Shown here in pieces: positions 23,944 through 36,300 of a stretch of 64,000 nt of DNA. The DNA comes from Wuchereria bancrofti (Eukaryota > Nematoda > Chromadorea > Rhabditida > Onchocercidae): contig SSBO01000010.1 of NCBI GenBank assembly GCA_005281725.1, positions 124,001-188,000 on the forward strand, written 5' to 3'. Positions within the stretch are counted from its first letter, which is position 1. Every line of letters begins with the position of its first letter. The translations under genes and the position numbers were made by a program. The notes under the pieces are model-generated. The model was not told the DNA's origin. It was given only the letters and a program-made list of their open reading frames with translations, and did not search any database.

Positions 23944-26429
23944 ACAATATTTCCTTCTTCTTCATTGCAAAACAATTTTAGAATACAAAATTGCAGTAGA
24001 AGGAAAAAAAGCAAAAAAAAAAAAAAAAATATGCTCGTACATTTTATCATGAATGATTCATTTAAAAATTGTGTTGTGATGTGAATTACTTCATGTCAGT
24101 TATTTTATTTAATAAATTTGAAGAAATCTTATGCAAGCTATAATCATCAAAATTTGATACTAACAAAAGTTAAATTTGAAATGGCGAACAAAACTGAGTG
24201 GATACTGCTAAATTATGATTGATTATTTCTTACGAATGTTACACAATGTCAGTATAAAATGAATTTTATCACTTAATTAATTTCGTTTGCCTTTCCATCA
24301 AGCTGCTAATATTTGAAACATTTAATATTGATTTGAAATTACTAAAATTTCCGTTAAGAATTGTAACATTTGCATCTATTCTAATGACATTTATAGAATG
24401 AAATTTCAAAATTAAATGAATTCAAAAATCTAAATGTAATGAAATAATATAAGTTTGAAGAAAATTCTATAGCTATCAAATAGGAGGAGCTATTGAAGAA
24501 ACAAAATAAAATTCTTGTTCTTTGTAATTGCTTGCTTGTGTGTTTCTGTTGTGACAATTAATATTGTCGCATAAGTCATCAGTTATCCACTGATAATATC
24601 ATATGTAAAAATTTTTCTTTGTTTATTGTTTGGTTTTATTGCTACGAATTATTTAAATTTTTTATCGAAATAATTTATAATATATTTCTCTGCTTGTATA
24701 TTCTTGTGTTATTTTATTTAAAGCATAACATATAAAATTATCATTTATGTAGCAAAAATTTTTCAGCATTTAACATTTTTTTTTTCTAAAACGTTAATTA
24801 ACACTAATCAATATTTAATAGATAGAATTAATATTAGAAATTTAGTATAATGATTTCTTTTTCTCCTATTTTTCAACTATTTTTTTTTAAATTTATGCTT
24901 TCTCAAAGTTTTGTTTTGTTTTTTCTTAATTTGTATATAATATCTTTAGAATTATATATTTCGAAAAATAATTTGATTTTTACTAGTTTCAACTTGATAA
25001 TGTAAGAAGAACATTTTAATTTCTATTAATTACTATTTATTCTCAATTTAATTAATTAAAATACTTGCAATATTCATTTCTATAATATTATTTTCTTACT
25101 GTATTCATTTGTAAAACATTTCATTTCAGTTTCATTCGAAATATTCTTTACATTGTATTACTCATTAAACATCTATTATAACATAGCACCAACCAATGAT
25201 GACAACAATTAGTGACATAAAATTTTTTTAAAAAAAAAAAAAAAAGAAACGAAAGTATGATGAAAAATTATCGAAATATCATTTTAGTTAAAAAAAAAAA
25301 AAATTTTTTTTTTTTTTTTGTTAAAAACACTTTATGCGAAATTTTCTCTCTTCTCGTACACTTCTCATTAACGTTACATTCTGTTCATTTATAAATCAAA
25401 ATGTTCTATGATGTAATAATTTATTTCAAAAAATGAAAGAAAGAAAAAAAACGAAAAAAGAAATTGAATTACTGTAAAATGACAAGGAAAAAAAGGAGAA
25501 AATAATAAAAATTTCAATTGTGTTTCATTTTTTTATTTCAATATTTATTTCTAATTATTCAATTAATTGTTTCAATTCAACTGTGAATTGAACTTTTATT
25601 ACATTAATTATGGAATAAAATTTGATTTTGAAAAGAAAAAGGAGAAAAAAATAATTTTTTTTTTCCTCCCAACATTTGTTTATTGAAAATCACTAATTTT
25701 TTCTAACATCAATTTGTTAAAAATTATTAAATTTTATCCATTTATATTATTAAATTTATTTTAATATTAAATCATCTATTTTTATCCTAATTAGTAAACA
25801 TTACCGCTATATTACTGTTAATTTAATCCAAATTTTTGATTGAATAATTACTTTTTGCTTATATTACAAATCGATACCAAATGTACGATGAACAAATATC
25901 ATTTGAGTATTTCATTTTAATTCAAATACTATTAAATGTTTAAAGTAATTCGGAAAAAAAAAACATAAAATTATCTCACTGATAAGTTTGCTAATCATTG
26001 ATGATAATCAAATTAACAAATAAATTACGTAATTTATTCTATTATATGTTTCATATATGAATATATGATGATAATTAGCAATTTAGTTTCAGTTCCAATA
26101 TTGAATGATAAAATAATACCAAAAATTATTAATTATTCATCACTTATGCAATTTCTTTTTTTATTAAAAATAAAAGGTCAAAGATCAAAGATTAAGGAAA
26201 AATTTTAATTACTTCTTATTAATCCTACGTACAATGCTACTTTTGGTAATATTTTTTTTTTTCTTTTTTAAACTCATTATTGATTGTTACTACTGCTAAT
26301 ATTCATAGAGATGTATGGATGGAGTGCAGTGGAGGAGAAGCGAAAGGTGAAATGGAAAAAGAGATAATCTAAGTGACCGCCACCACCAAATGGTCACATT
26401 AGAACCTAAAATATTTGCTATCCTGTGAA

Positions 26430-26510
26430 AAGCACACATACACACACACACATACATACATACACACATATATATACAGAGACAAACAGACACACACACA
26501 CACACATATG
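26430..26510. repeat. interrupted CA/CATA microsatellite
   Basis: Runs of cacacaca, catacata and tatata with interruptions. The minus-strand Cys/Val-rich frame across it is a repeat artefact. Confidence 0.85.
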
Positions 26511-26629
26511 TATTGAATAAATATATGTCACACACACTCAACCTCATAATCAACATTTCATTACCCTCAGTATCTTCATTTAACAAAATTTTGAAAGGAA
26601 AACCTATAGCTGCTTCTGTTACTTCTTTT

Positions 26630-27115
26630 TATCATACTTTTTTTTCTTTTTCATTTATTATCAGTTTATTTTAAATTAAAATTTATAGTTTCGAATTTTT
26701 TGTCGAAAAAAAAAAAACACAAATTGAAATTTCACAAAATTAACTCTTTTATTCTGTTACCTATTTTATTTTGTTAAGAAAAAAAAAAGAAGAAATTTAA
26801 TTTTGATGCTTTTTCTTTTCATTTACTGCCAGTTTATTTCAAATTAAAATTTATAGTTTCGAATTTTTTGTGGGTAAAAAAACGAATTGAAATTTGACAA
26901 AATTAACCCTTTTATTCTGTTACCTATTTTATTTCGTTAAGAAAAAAAAAGAAAAAATTCAATTTTGATACTTTTTTTCATCTACTGCCAGTTTATTTCA
27001 AATTAAAATTGATGGTTTAAAATTTTTTGTGAAAAAAAATAAATTGAAATTTAACAAAATTAACTCTTTTATTTTGTTAAGAAAAAAAAGAAAAAATTCA
27101 ATTTTGATACTTTTG
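26630..27115 (+). repeat. three diverged tandem copies of a unit of about 150-180 bp
   Basis: Each copy contains a CAGTTTATTT-type start, then aaattaaaattTATAGTTT, a poly-A run, aattgaaatttnacaaaattaa and cttttattntgtta, ending in a poly-A/AAGAA run. Starts are near 26650, 26828 and 26984. The third copy is shortened. Confidence 0.8.
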
Positions 27116-29117
27116 TTTTATCTTTTTCTTTGAGATATATAATAATAATATTATATATCATTTAATGAATTCTTTAATAATATTTAAAATGATTTTAAAT
27201 TGAAAGTTAATTTTGAAACCAATTTTAAATTTGAACCTGAATCAATATTTTGAATTTGACTTGAATTAATCCTGGAAACTCAATTAGTATTTGGTTTCAG
27301 TTTGAACTTGAATTTTAACACCTGAATTTTTAATACTTTAATATATTTTAACACTTTATGAAACACAAAAATATTGCTTTTTTCTTGCATAAAATAATAA
27401 TTTCTAATATTTCAGTAATTTTTTTATAAACTCTCTTTTTGTTTATTTGTTTGTTTGCTTGTTTGTCATTTTGTTTATTTGTCAATAACAAATTAGCTTA
27501 CGGTTGTATTTTATTTGTTATACATTTTTGTTTTCCTTCTTCATTTTGCTAATTATATTATGAAAGAAGTAATGAAATGAATAAGGATAACAAAAGTTGA
27601 AAATGAATAACATTGAAATATTTTGAAATGAAACAAACCATTATTAATTATTTATTTAATTATTTTTTGAAAAAAAAAAAACCATAATTCATTCGGAAAT
27701 AATTTGCTGAAAATTACTGTGAGTTTTTTTTTTTGGCTATATTAAAATTAAAATTTAATCATTTTTATTTGTTAATTTGTTAAGATTTAATATTTGTTAA
27801 TTTATTAAGATCAAATATTTGTTAAGATTTGAGGTACTGCAAAAAATTCTTATCTTTTCTGTAATAATTTATCGGTTCCATATTTATTTTATGCTTTCAT
27901 CTATTTTCATTTTTCTTTTCCTTTTTATTATTTATTCTAACATTTTGTTTACTTTTCAGTTAACTGAATGAAAAATTTTAAGTTTCAAATTTGAAGAATA
28001 TATATTATAAATATATAATTTTTTACTTTTTAAAATTGTTTAAATTTTTGAAATAATTGAATAACTTGCATAAATGTTGATTGATTATTTTGTTGATCAA
28101 TTTTTTCACACTATCAATAAATATTTTTTTTTTTTTTTGGGAGGATTAAATTAAAAGAAATTATCCGACTAATAGAGTATTTGAATGAAATTTTGATAAA
28201 TTTGATTATGCTATATATGTGTAATAATTGTTTAATTTTTTTAGTCAAACTATTTCTCATAAGCAATTTAGCTTGAAATTTTTAAAATCTACAGTTTAAC
28301 TTATAATTCATAAGCTTTATTATTTCTTATTAATTTCAATCTTTGTTATATTATATTACAGTTATCTTCAATTATAATGTTTCATGAATATTTGACAATT
28401 CTTAGAAATCATTTTAATATCAGAAATCAATTTAAGTTATTAAAATAAAGTATTGGCTAATTTTAGATATAGTTCCACTTATTAAATGTTAAATAATGTT
28501 AATAAATAAATTTTCCTTCTTGTTTTTTTTCTTTCTTTTTTTTTAATTTCAATTTTTCAAATAGTTTTATCAATTTCACAAATTGCTCTCTGTCTTTATC
28601 GCTAATAGTAATTATTATTATTATTATCAGTCAATATCTGAAATCTTCATTGTACTCATTTGTTTATTTAAATATGACAAATATTTTAGAGAGAATAATT
28701 GCCAAGTAATTAAAGCTATTTATTTACAAATAAATTTTTTTTCTTTTTTTTTTGCAAACGAGGAAAATGCATTATTTTATAGTGATTATTCTTTTTTTAT
28801 TTACACAAAAGAGAGAAAAAAAAAGACGGATGAACCGGATGTATTGCATTTTTTCCTACCGGAACTAAATTAACAACAATACGAAACTTTTTGGTTAAAA
28901 ATTAAAGTGAAAATTGACAAAAGCAAAAAAAAAAAAAAGGGGAAGAAGGGTATATTAAAAGGGGAAGAAGAAGGTACGATGATGACAGTGATGAAAAATA
29001 AGGAATGAAATCTTACTTTTCTTCTTTCTCCCTCTCTCTCTCTCTCTCTCTCTGTGTGTGTCTCTTCTACATAAAACGAGAAATTTTGTTTCCAGTTAAT
29101 GAAAAGAAGCGATTTTT

Positions 29118-29189
29118 TGGAGGTTGGGGGGATCGAACCCCCGCCCTCTCGCATGCAAAGCGAGCGCTCTACCACTGAGCTAAACCCCC
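29118..29189 (-). tRNA. tRNA-Ala, anticodon TGC
   Basis: The minus strand folds as a complete 72-nt cloverleaf. The acceptor stem is GGGGGTT / AACCTCC with one G-U pair, discriminator A. The D arm is GCTCAGTGGTAGAGC, with the A-box. The anticodon loop has TTTGCAT flanked by CTCGC/GCGAG, giving anticodon TGC. The T arm holds GGTTCGATCC (B-box). No intron. A TTTT run just downstream (29102-29105 on minus) can serve as the Pol III terminator. It is isolated in a noncoding region. Confidence 0.96.
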
Positions 29190-30378
29190 ATCGAATGGAA
29201 TTAGCGCTGTAAACTATCTTAAATTGATATTATTATGATTATTAATTGTTATCAGTAAAAATAACTATCCATTAATCGATCTACTTTCTCCCCCTCTCTC
29301 TCTCTCTCTCTCCTTCCTTCTCTCTCTCTCTCTCCTTCTAAATTAAATGGATCATTTCTTGCAATAATTTATTAATGATTATATTGTTATAATCAATTAC
29401 AATAATTAATCATATCATTAACAAATAACATTGTATTATTATCAATGAATATCATAAATTATCATTGTTAAAGTTTTATCATCAGTAATTATGCCTTACT
29501 GATATTTAGCAATTAATTATACATTTATAAATTAACTAACAAATAATATTTGTAAAACAATGAATGACGACTAAAAGTTCAAATGTATGATTTAAAAAGA
29601 AAAAGAGTGAAAAAACGAAATGATATGATTTGATAGGAAGAATTGAAAGAAAAAAAAACAAGGAAAAAAGAAAATCAAACAATTATTACAGCAATAAAAT
29701 GGCGAGAAAAGGAAAGTTTACCAGTTATAATATGCATGGAATAATAGAAATGGATGAATTAAAAAAAAAAAAAAATAGAATAAAATAAAAAGATGACAAA
29801 TTGAAGAAGCGATTGTTTGAATAATATGGACCATAAACATCTATAAAAATGTTTTTAAATTTCAATTTTTGCTATTTCAAATAGTTATTGCTATTGCTAA
29901 CATTTCTATTCTTATTATTTATGACGTTTAAAATGATCGAAATTGTAAAATTTTTATGAATAATTTGTCACCAAGCTTACTTTATATGCTTTTATCAGTA
30001 CCATTTAGCCTTTACTTTACATCCTTTTATCATTATCATTCAGCGCTTACTTTACATCCTTTTATCATTATCATTTAGCACCTACTTTATATGGTTTTAT
30101 CATTATCATCTAGCTTACTTTATATCATTTTAATCACTTATCCTATCTTGCACATAGATAATATATTATCAGTGTTAACATCAATTACTCTTGTTTAATG
30201 TGAAATATAATTTTTTCATGTGTAATTTTTCAAAATTTTTAAAAATTGTACTCATGCAATTACCAATATTTCGTCTAATTTTCTTTTTGTCGTTTGTTAA
30301 TTTTCATTTTTCAAAAAATTCCAGTATAATTTTATTCATTGTTTGATATTTGGAATTTGAAGATAAAAATTTGATTGG
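29190..30378. other. noncoding region upstream of the Dispatched-like gene
   Basis: Contains a CT-rich run (29285-29335), poly-A stretches and the short tandem repeat at 29976-30128. No exon seen before the ATG at 30379. Confidence 0.55.
29976..30128 (+). repeat. 37-38 bp tandem repeat, about 4 units
   Basis: The unit resembles CTTACTTTACATCCTTTTAT followed by CATTATCATTTAG. Units differ at a few bases (cagtacc/cattatc, atcc/atgg). Confidence 0.85.
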
Positions 30379-33300
30379 ATGATGAGATGGAAAAAATTTT
30401 CACTCAAATTGAAAACAATTATTACAAATGTTCGAGAAAGGTAAAAAATTTTGTTCATATCAAATTTAAATTTCACATTTTACAATTTATCAATGACTTA
30501 TCTACAATGAATTTTAATTTAAAAAAAGCACATAATAATAATAGATAGTAAAATCATCTTTTTTTATTTTTATCATTAGCTGAAATTTTTTATCATCAAT
30601 TTTTATCATGAATTTTAATTTATTTTTATCATTAATTGAAATCATTAAACTACTAGAAAATTAATTGAAATCAACGGGCTATTATTAAATTGTTAGAATT
30701 ATTAATAAATTAATTCAAATAGATCGTATTTCTGCGTTTATCCTAAACATATAATATCATACTAATGTCACATCACTTATTTCACTGTGACAATTATTAT
30801 TCATCATAACGCAATTAAAATATAATTAGAATATTGATTTTTAAATTTTCAATTTATTAATTTCATTTTATCAAACAAATTTGATTAATTTTTTTTTTCA
30901 GCTATATAAAATTTTTATTGAATTATTCGTGGTATGTTATAATTTTTGTAATCTTAATTTCTCTATGTTTATCAGCTTATGCAGCATTATTTTATCACGA
31001 TACTTTCGCATTCAATCCATCACTTGTATGTTTGTTGTTTTTATTTATTTATATATTTTTTTTTAAACCAATAAATTAGTTTTTAAACCAAATTCTCAAA
31101 AAAACAAAAAAATTGAAATGAATATTTTATACGAAAATAATTTAAAAAGTCAATCAATCAAATTCAAATTTTTATTTATACTTCGCTTTTTCTTTTTAAT
31201 ATTAAGGTATAAAATTTAAATATCATACCTTAAAATTTTTCTTTTCCATTTTTATATTTTAATTGTATAAAATTAGGCAGAAAAAAAAGTTTTTTTTTTT
31301 TTTTTTAAATATATTTTCAAATTTGATTAGTAATAAGAAAATCAAATTTTTATATTTGAGGGATTTGAAACTCGCAATACTTTTTTATCAAATGAACGAT
31401 TAGCATTGGATAATTTGATGGAAAGAGCTACAAGAAAAGATTATATCAAATCAAGAAGTAAACGTGAAATAAGCAATAGTGAAATGCCAAAAAAGTTAGC
31501 AAATTAAATTTTAATTAATTTCATTTAATAAAAATAATTTGAATGTTTTTTAATAATATTATGATTTTTAAATTAGCATTACTGTTTTTCTTTTTCTTCT
31601 TTCAAAATTTATGCAAATTTTTAGAGAAAAAAAAAGTTTGTCTCTCTTTTCCTCTTTTTTTTTTTTTAATTTAACATTTTATTTAAACATATTGCAAATA
31701 TTTATTTCATTCATAATTTTCAAAAATTACAGAGATGAACGATTTGTTGACAACAAAGATATTATTATAAATAATGAAACAAAACTGGAAATGCCATTTG
31801 CTGCATGTCAACAATATTTCGTCCTTGGTACTATAATTCCATACGAAGTGATATTATTAATGTCAAAATTAATTTTCAAAGTACCATCATTCAATAGTGT
31901 ATGTCCAATTTCCTACTGTAATGTTGAATATATTTTTGAAATGAAAAAGGAAAAATGAATGAATGAATGACTGGAAAAAATGTACAATCATTGAACAAAA
32001 CTTAATTCAAATTCATTTTAATTTAAAATAACACTTTTTTTCTTAAAAAAAAATTATTTAAATATTTATTTAATATTATACACTTTTTTTTTTTTTGATT
32101 TTATTTACACAAATTTCTTATATGTTTCTTATATATTATTTATTATACATATTTCTGATATATTTATTATAACATTGTAATATTGTTTATTATTGTAATA
32201 ATAAATGCTTTATTTACAATTATTGTATAAGTGAAGAAAGAAAGAAAGAAAAAAAAATATTTCGTTTTTGTCGGAAATATTTTTTTTTTTTAAATTTTTG
32301 TAAATTTCTAATTATTTTAATTTACTATTTTTAGTTATTCAATATGCGTACAATGCAACGATTATGCGCCATCGATTCAATTATTGATAGTGAAATTAGT
32401 TTGAATAATTTAAATGCAACAAATCTAAAACGTTTACCATTTTCTTTTAATCTTCCTTATTATACAATGTGCTTAAATATGGATAAGCCATCAAATTCAT
32501 GCTCATTGCTTAATTCTGATTAGTAAGTTTATTTATTTTTTTTTTTTAAATCAGAAATATTGATTTAGTTTTAATTTAAAGTTCTGACAGTGAGTAACAG
32601 TAAATTTGATTTCATTTTGTTTTAAATGGACATTAGTAATAGCAATTAGTTTCTGTCCGGAAATGATGATAATACAGGTATAAATAGGTAAATGAAATAT
32701 TTATTATAATTTATCCTATAGAAAATGTATTGGAATCTGTCCGTTAGAGAATAAACCGGAATATATCGTATAGAAAATGTATCGGAATTTCTCCTACAGA
32801 GAATAAACCGGAATATATCGTATAGAAAATGTATCGGAATTTCTCCTACAGAGAATAAACCGGAATATACCGTATAGAAAATGTAGCGTAATCTGTCTCG
32901 TAGAGAATATACCGGTCCTATAGAAAATATATTGAATATAACTTGTAGAAAATGTATCGGAATTTGTCCTATAGAAAATATACCGGAATATATCCCGTAG
33001 AAAATGTATCAGAACCGGAATCTGCCCGGATTTTCATTTGAACCAATAATGAGAATTTTGATTTCCATATTAATTAACAGTGAAATTATCACTTGAGAAT
33101 GTTATCATCTATGAAGATAATCTCATCTACTTTAAAAGATAATTTTAGCATTAAAATGTTCAAATCGCTTGTATTAACATGTCACACTGATGAATCAGCA
33201 GTTCAATGTCAACTACCTATTGCTAAACAACTTTCCAATATAATTTTTCAAAAAAGTAATGGTCCTATCGATGTTAATCAATCATTTTATTTTGCTGCTG

Positions 33301-36300
33301 TTTTACCGGTAATTACTTACTTTTCATATTTGCTATAATTTTAACATTAGCAACTAATTATATGTGCTGAAAATAGCACATTCTCATTTTTTTATTTTAT
33401 TATATTGTTTTAAATTTATTTGAAATTTCACTAATTTCACAAAAACTTATGGAAAATTTTAAACTTTGAAAAAAAATTCCAAAAGTGTTTCTTTTTTTTT
33501 TTTTGGATATTTTTGCATTTATACATAAATAATTATAATTAAAATTTTTATTTTTGCATCATTTACAGATCATTCAATCAAATGATGGTTATTCAAATCT
33601 TCATTTTTATTCAAATTTACTTCAAAAACTTCAACAAGATTATAATGATGATGAATTGAAATTAGTCGGAGCGCAATTTGGTGTTAAAGAAGGATTATTT
33701 GTGCAAGAACTTCGACGTGATGTACGACTTGGTGTATTTGCAATTATTTTGGTTGTAATTATCATACTGATTTATACTGATAGCTTTTTTATCACATTTT
33801 GTATCACTGCTAGCTTACTATTATCAATTGGTGTCGCATTTTTCGTTTATACGGTTTGTCTTCTCTTTTTTTTTTTTTTGAATTTTAAATTATTTCATTA
33901 TCGTTTCTTTCATATATTTTATTTTATTTTTCTATTAATAAATATTGATCTCCTAAAAAAACAAAAAAATTTCATACTTTATTATGATAGATGAACAAAA
34001 AAGAGAGAAAGAGGAAAAAAAAAAATTAATTTATTCAATTAATGATTTAATTCAGATAACATCATATATCATTTAAAAAAAATAAATAATTGATGTTTTT
34101 GATGAAATCTCTTTTTTTTTTTTTTTTGGTATTCATTAGCGCTTTTTTCTCTTCATCTTAGTAATAAAATATCTGTCAAATTTATCAACTCAATAATTTT
34201 TTTTAATTAAATTATTTTTTTTTAAATTTAACTAACATCTAATAATAATTTTATTATACGAATTATTAATGAATAAATGAAAGTGATATAATTAATAGGA
34301 TAGTGAATAATTTCTCGAAAATTTTAGTACATAAACTGATAAGGTTAAAAAGTGATTTTATCATTCCTTTTATTATTTTTCTTTTTCTGATTTTTTATTT
34401 ATATGTTGATAGTGATATTTTAGGGTCTTTATCATAGTATAAAAAGATATTTATGATAAAGAAATTTTACACTGCAAGAAATATTTGGTAGAAAATTTAT
34501 AATTAACGAATGGATAAACAAAAGGGGTCATTTAAATTGGTCAAAAGTATCTTTTTTTTTTCTGGTCAATTTTTACTATAAGCTGCATGAAATAATATAA
34601 ATAGCAAATAATCATTTTATCAGTTTTCTAATCATTCTTTAATATGATTAATGTTTATTTAACTTAGAAAGATAAACAACGATGACTTTATCTGAAAAGC
34701 TTATCAAGCTAACATCTATAAAACAAATAGAATAAAACCAATAATTTGCAAATATCTATCAAAAAACAAAAAGAAAGAAAAATAGTTTGTTTAAAAGAAA
34801 ATTCTTTTTTTAATAAATTTTCTAATTTAAGATTTATCAATAGAGAATAATATTGCTGTATTATACTTTCATTTTTTACTTATTATCTCTAGGATATATA
34901 TTGGATAATTAATTTGCTTTGGAAATTGAATTTTTTTTCTTTTAAAAAAAAAAGTTTGAAATATTGTGAGATATGAATATTACGAGTGAAATTTAATTTT
35001 CATCTTATATATATATAATTTGTTAAAATGTCTAAATGTAATTGAAATTCAAAAAAAAAAGAAACAATTTCAGGTAATTCTTGGGATTAAATTTTTTCCA
35101 TTTTTAAATTTACTTGCGATGATACTTGTTGTTGCTGTTGGTGCTGATGATGCCTTCCTCTTCGTTTATCAATATCAGAAACATAAAGAGGTAATTTAAC
35201 TGATATTTTACTTTCCTTTTTCTATTTTCTTTTTTCATTGCTTAAACAATCGATAATATAATTTATGATAATTTACAACTTTGATAAAATTATCATTAAT
35301 GTAGCGAGTAGTTGCTTTTTCGAGCAGTTTACATTCTATAACTTCTGATAAAAATTTTTTCTAATTGATCAATTTAATAAATAAATAAAACATTACTTTT
35401 GTTAATTTATATTTTAGGATGTTAGAAAAACTTGGTCACCAATGTTATTAAATTGTGATGCAAGCAATACAAAGGAGGAAAATTCTGATGGAGAAGAGGT
35501 GATTTATTAACACACAGATTAATGCATTCTGTTATGAAATTAATGTATCTTTGCTACTATTTATTTTGATAATAAGATGGTAATGATAAAAGAATAATGA
35601 CGATGATAACGATGATAGTGACAATGACAATAATCACAATGGTGGTAATGGTAGTGATAGTAGCAATAATGACAATGATAATAATGATGATGACAATAGC
35701 AATAGTGCCAATAGTGACAGGAACAATGATGACAGTGATAATGATGGTAACAGTGAATAATAACAATAATAATGATGGTGACAATAACAATAATAATAAT
35801 GACAACGATAATGACAATAACAATAGTAGCAATGGCGGTAATGATGTTGGCTGCAACAATAACAATAATAATGATGATGACAGTAACAATAGTAATGATA
35901 ATGATGATGGTGACAATAACAATACTAACAATGATAATGCTAATGGTGAATAGCGACGATAATGATAGTGGCAATGACAATACTAACAATGATAAGATTA
36001 TTAATAACAATAATGATAGTTCACTGATATATCACTTTCCATCACTACATGTTTGCTAACCATTTAAAGCTTTTAATGACATTTATAAAGAAATTCCATA
36101 TAATATTCTGTTAAGATAAAATTTGAATTAAACTTTTGTTTTCGTTTTTTTTTTCCTTTTCTGTTTATTATCAATTTAAAAGAAAAGAAAAATGATAATT
36201 GATTAATTTTAGTTAATGGAATATCATCGTAGACAAGTGATGTCAGGTTTAAATGATGCATTATCACATAGTGCAATTTCAATGTTTGTTACATCAGCAA

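Larger units (their letters stand above)
23944..29117. other. long noncoding stretch
   Basis: About 5.2 kb, very AT-rich, with many poly-A and poly-T runs (for example 25229-25245 and 25294-25320). It holds a CA microsatellite (26430-26510) and a diverged tandem repeat (26630-27115). No credible exon on either strand. The plus frame at 28583-28873 lacks codon bias and splice context. Confidence 0.6.

Noticed and set aside
26296..26586. Cys/Val-rich minus-strand frame
   Set aside because: Translation of the CA/CATA microsatellite.
28870..29175. 101-codon minus-strand frame across the tRNA
   Set aside because: It runs through the tRNA-Ala and a GA repeat; no protein likeness.
35557..36059. 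Several frames of 95-149 codons on both strands
   Set aside because: They arise from the degenerate GAT/AAT tract in an intron of the Dispatched-like gene; composition is pure repeat.
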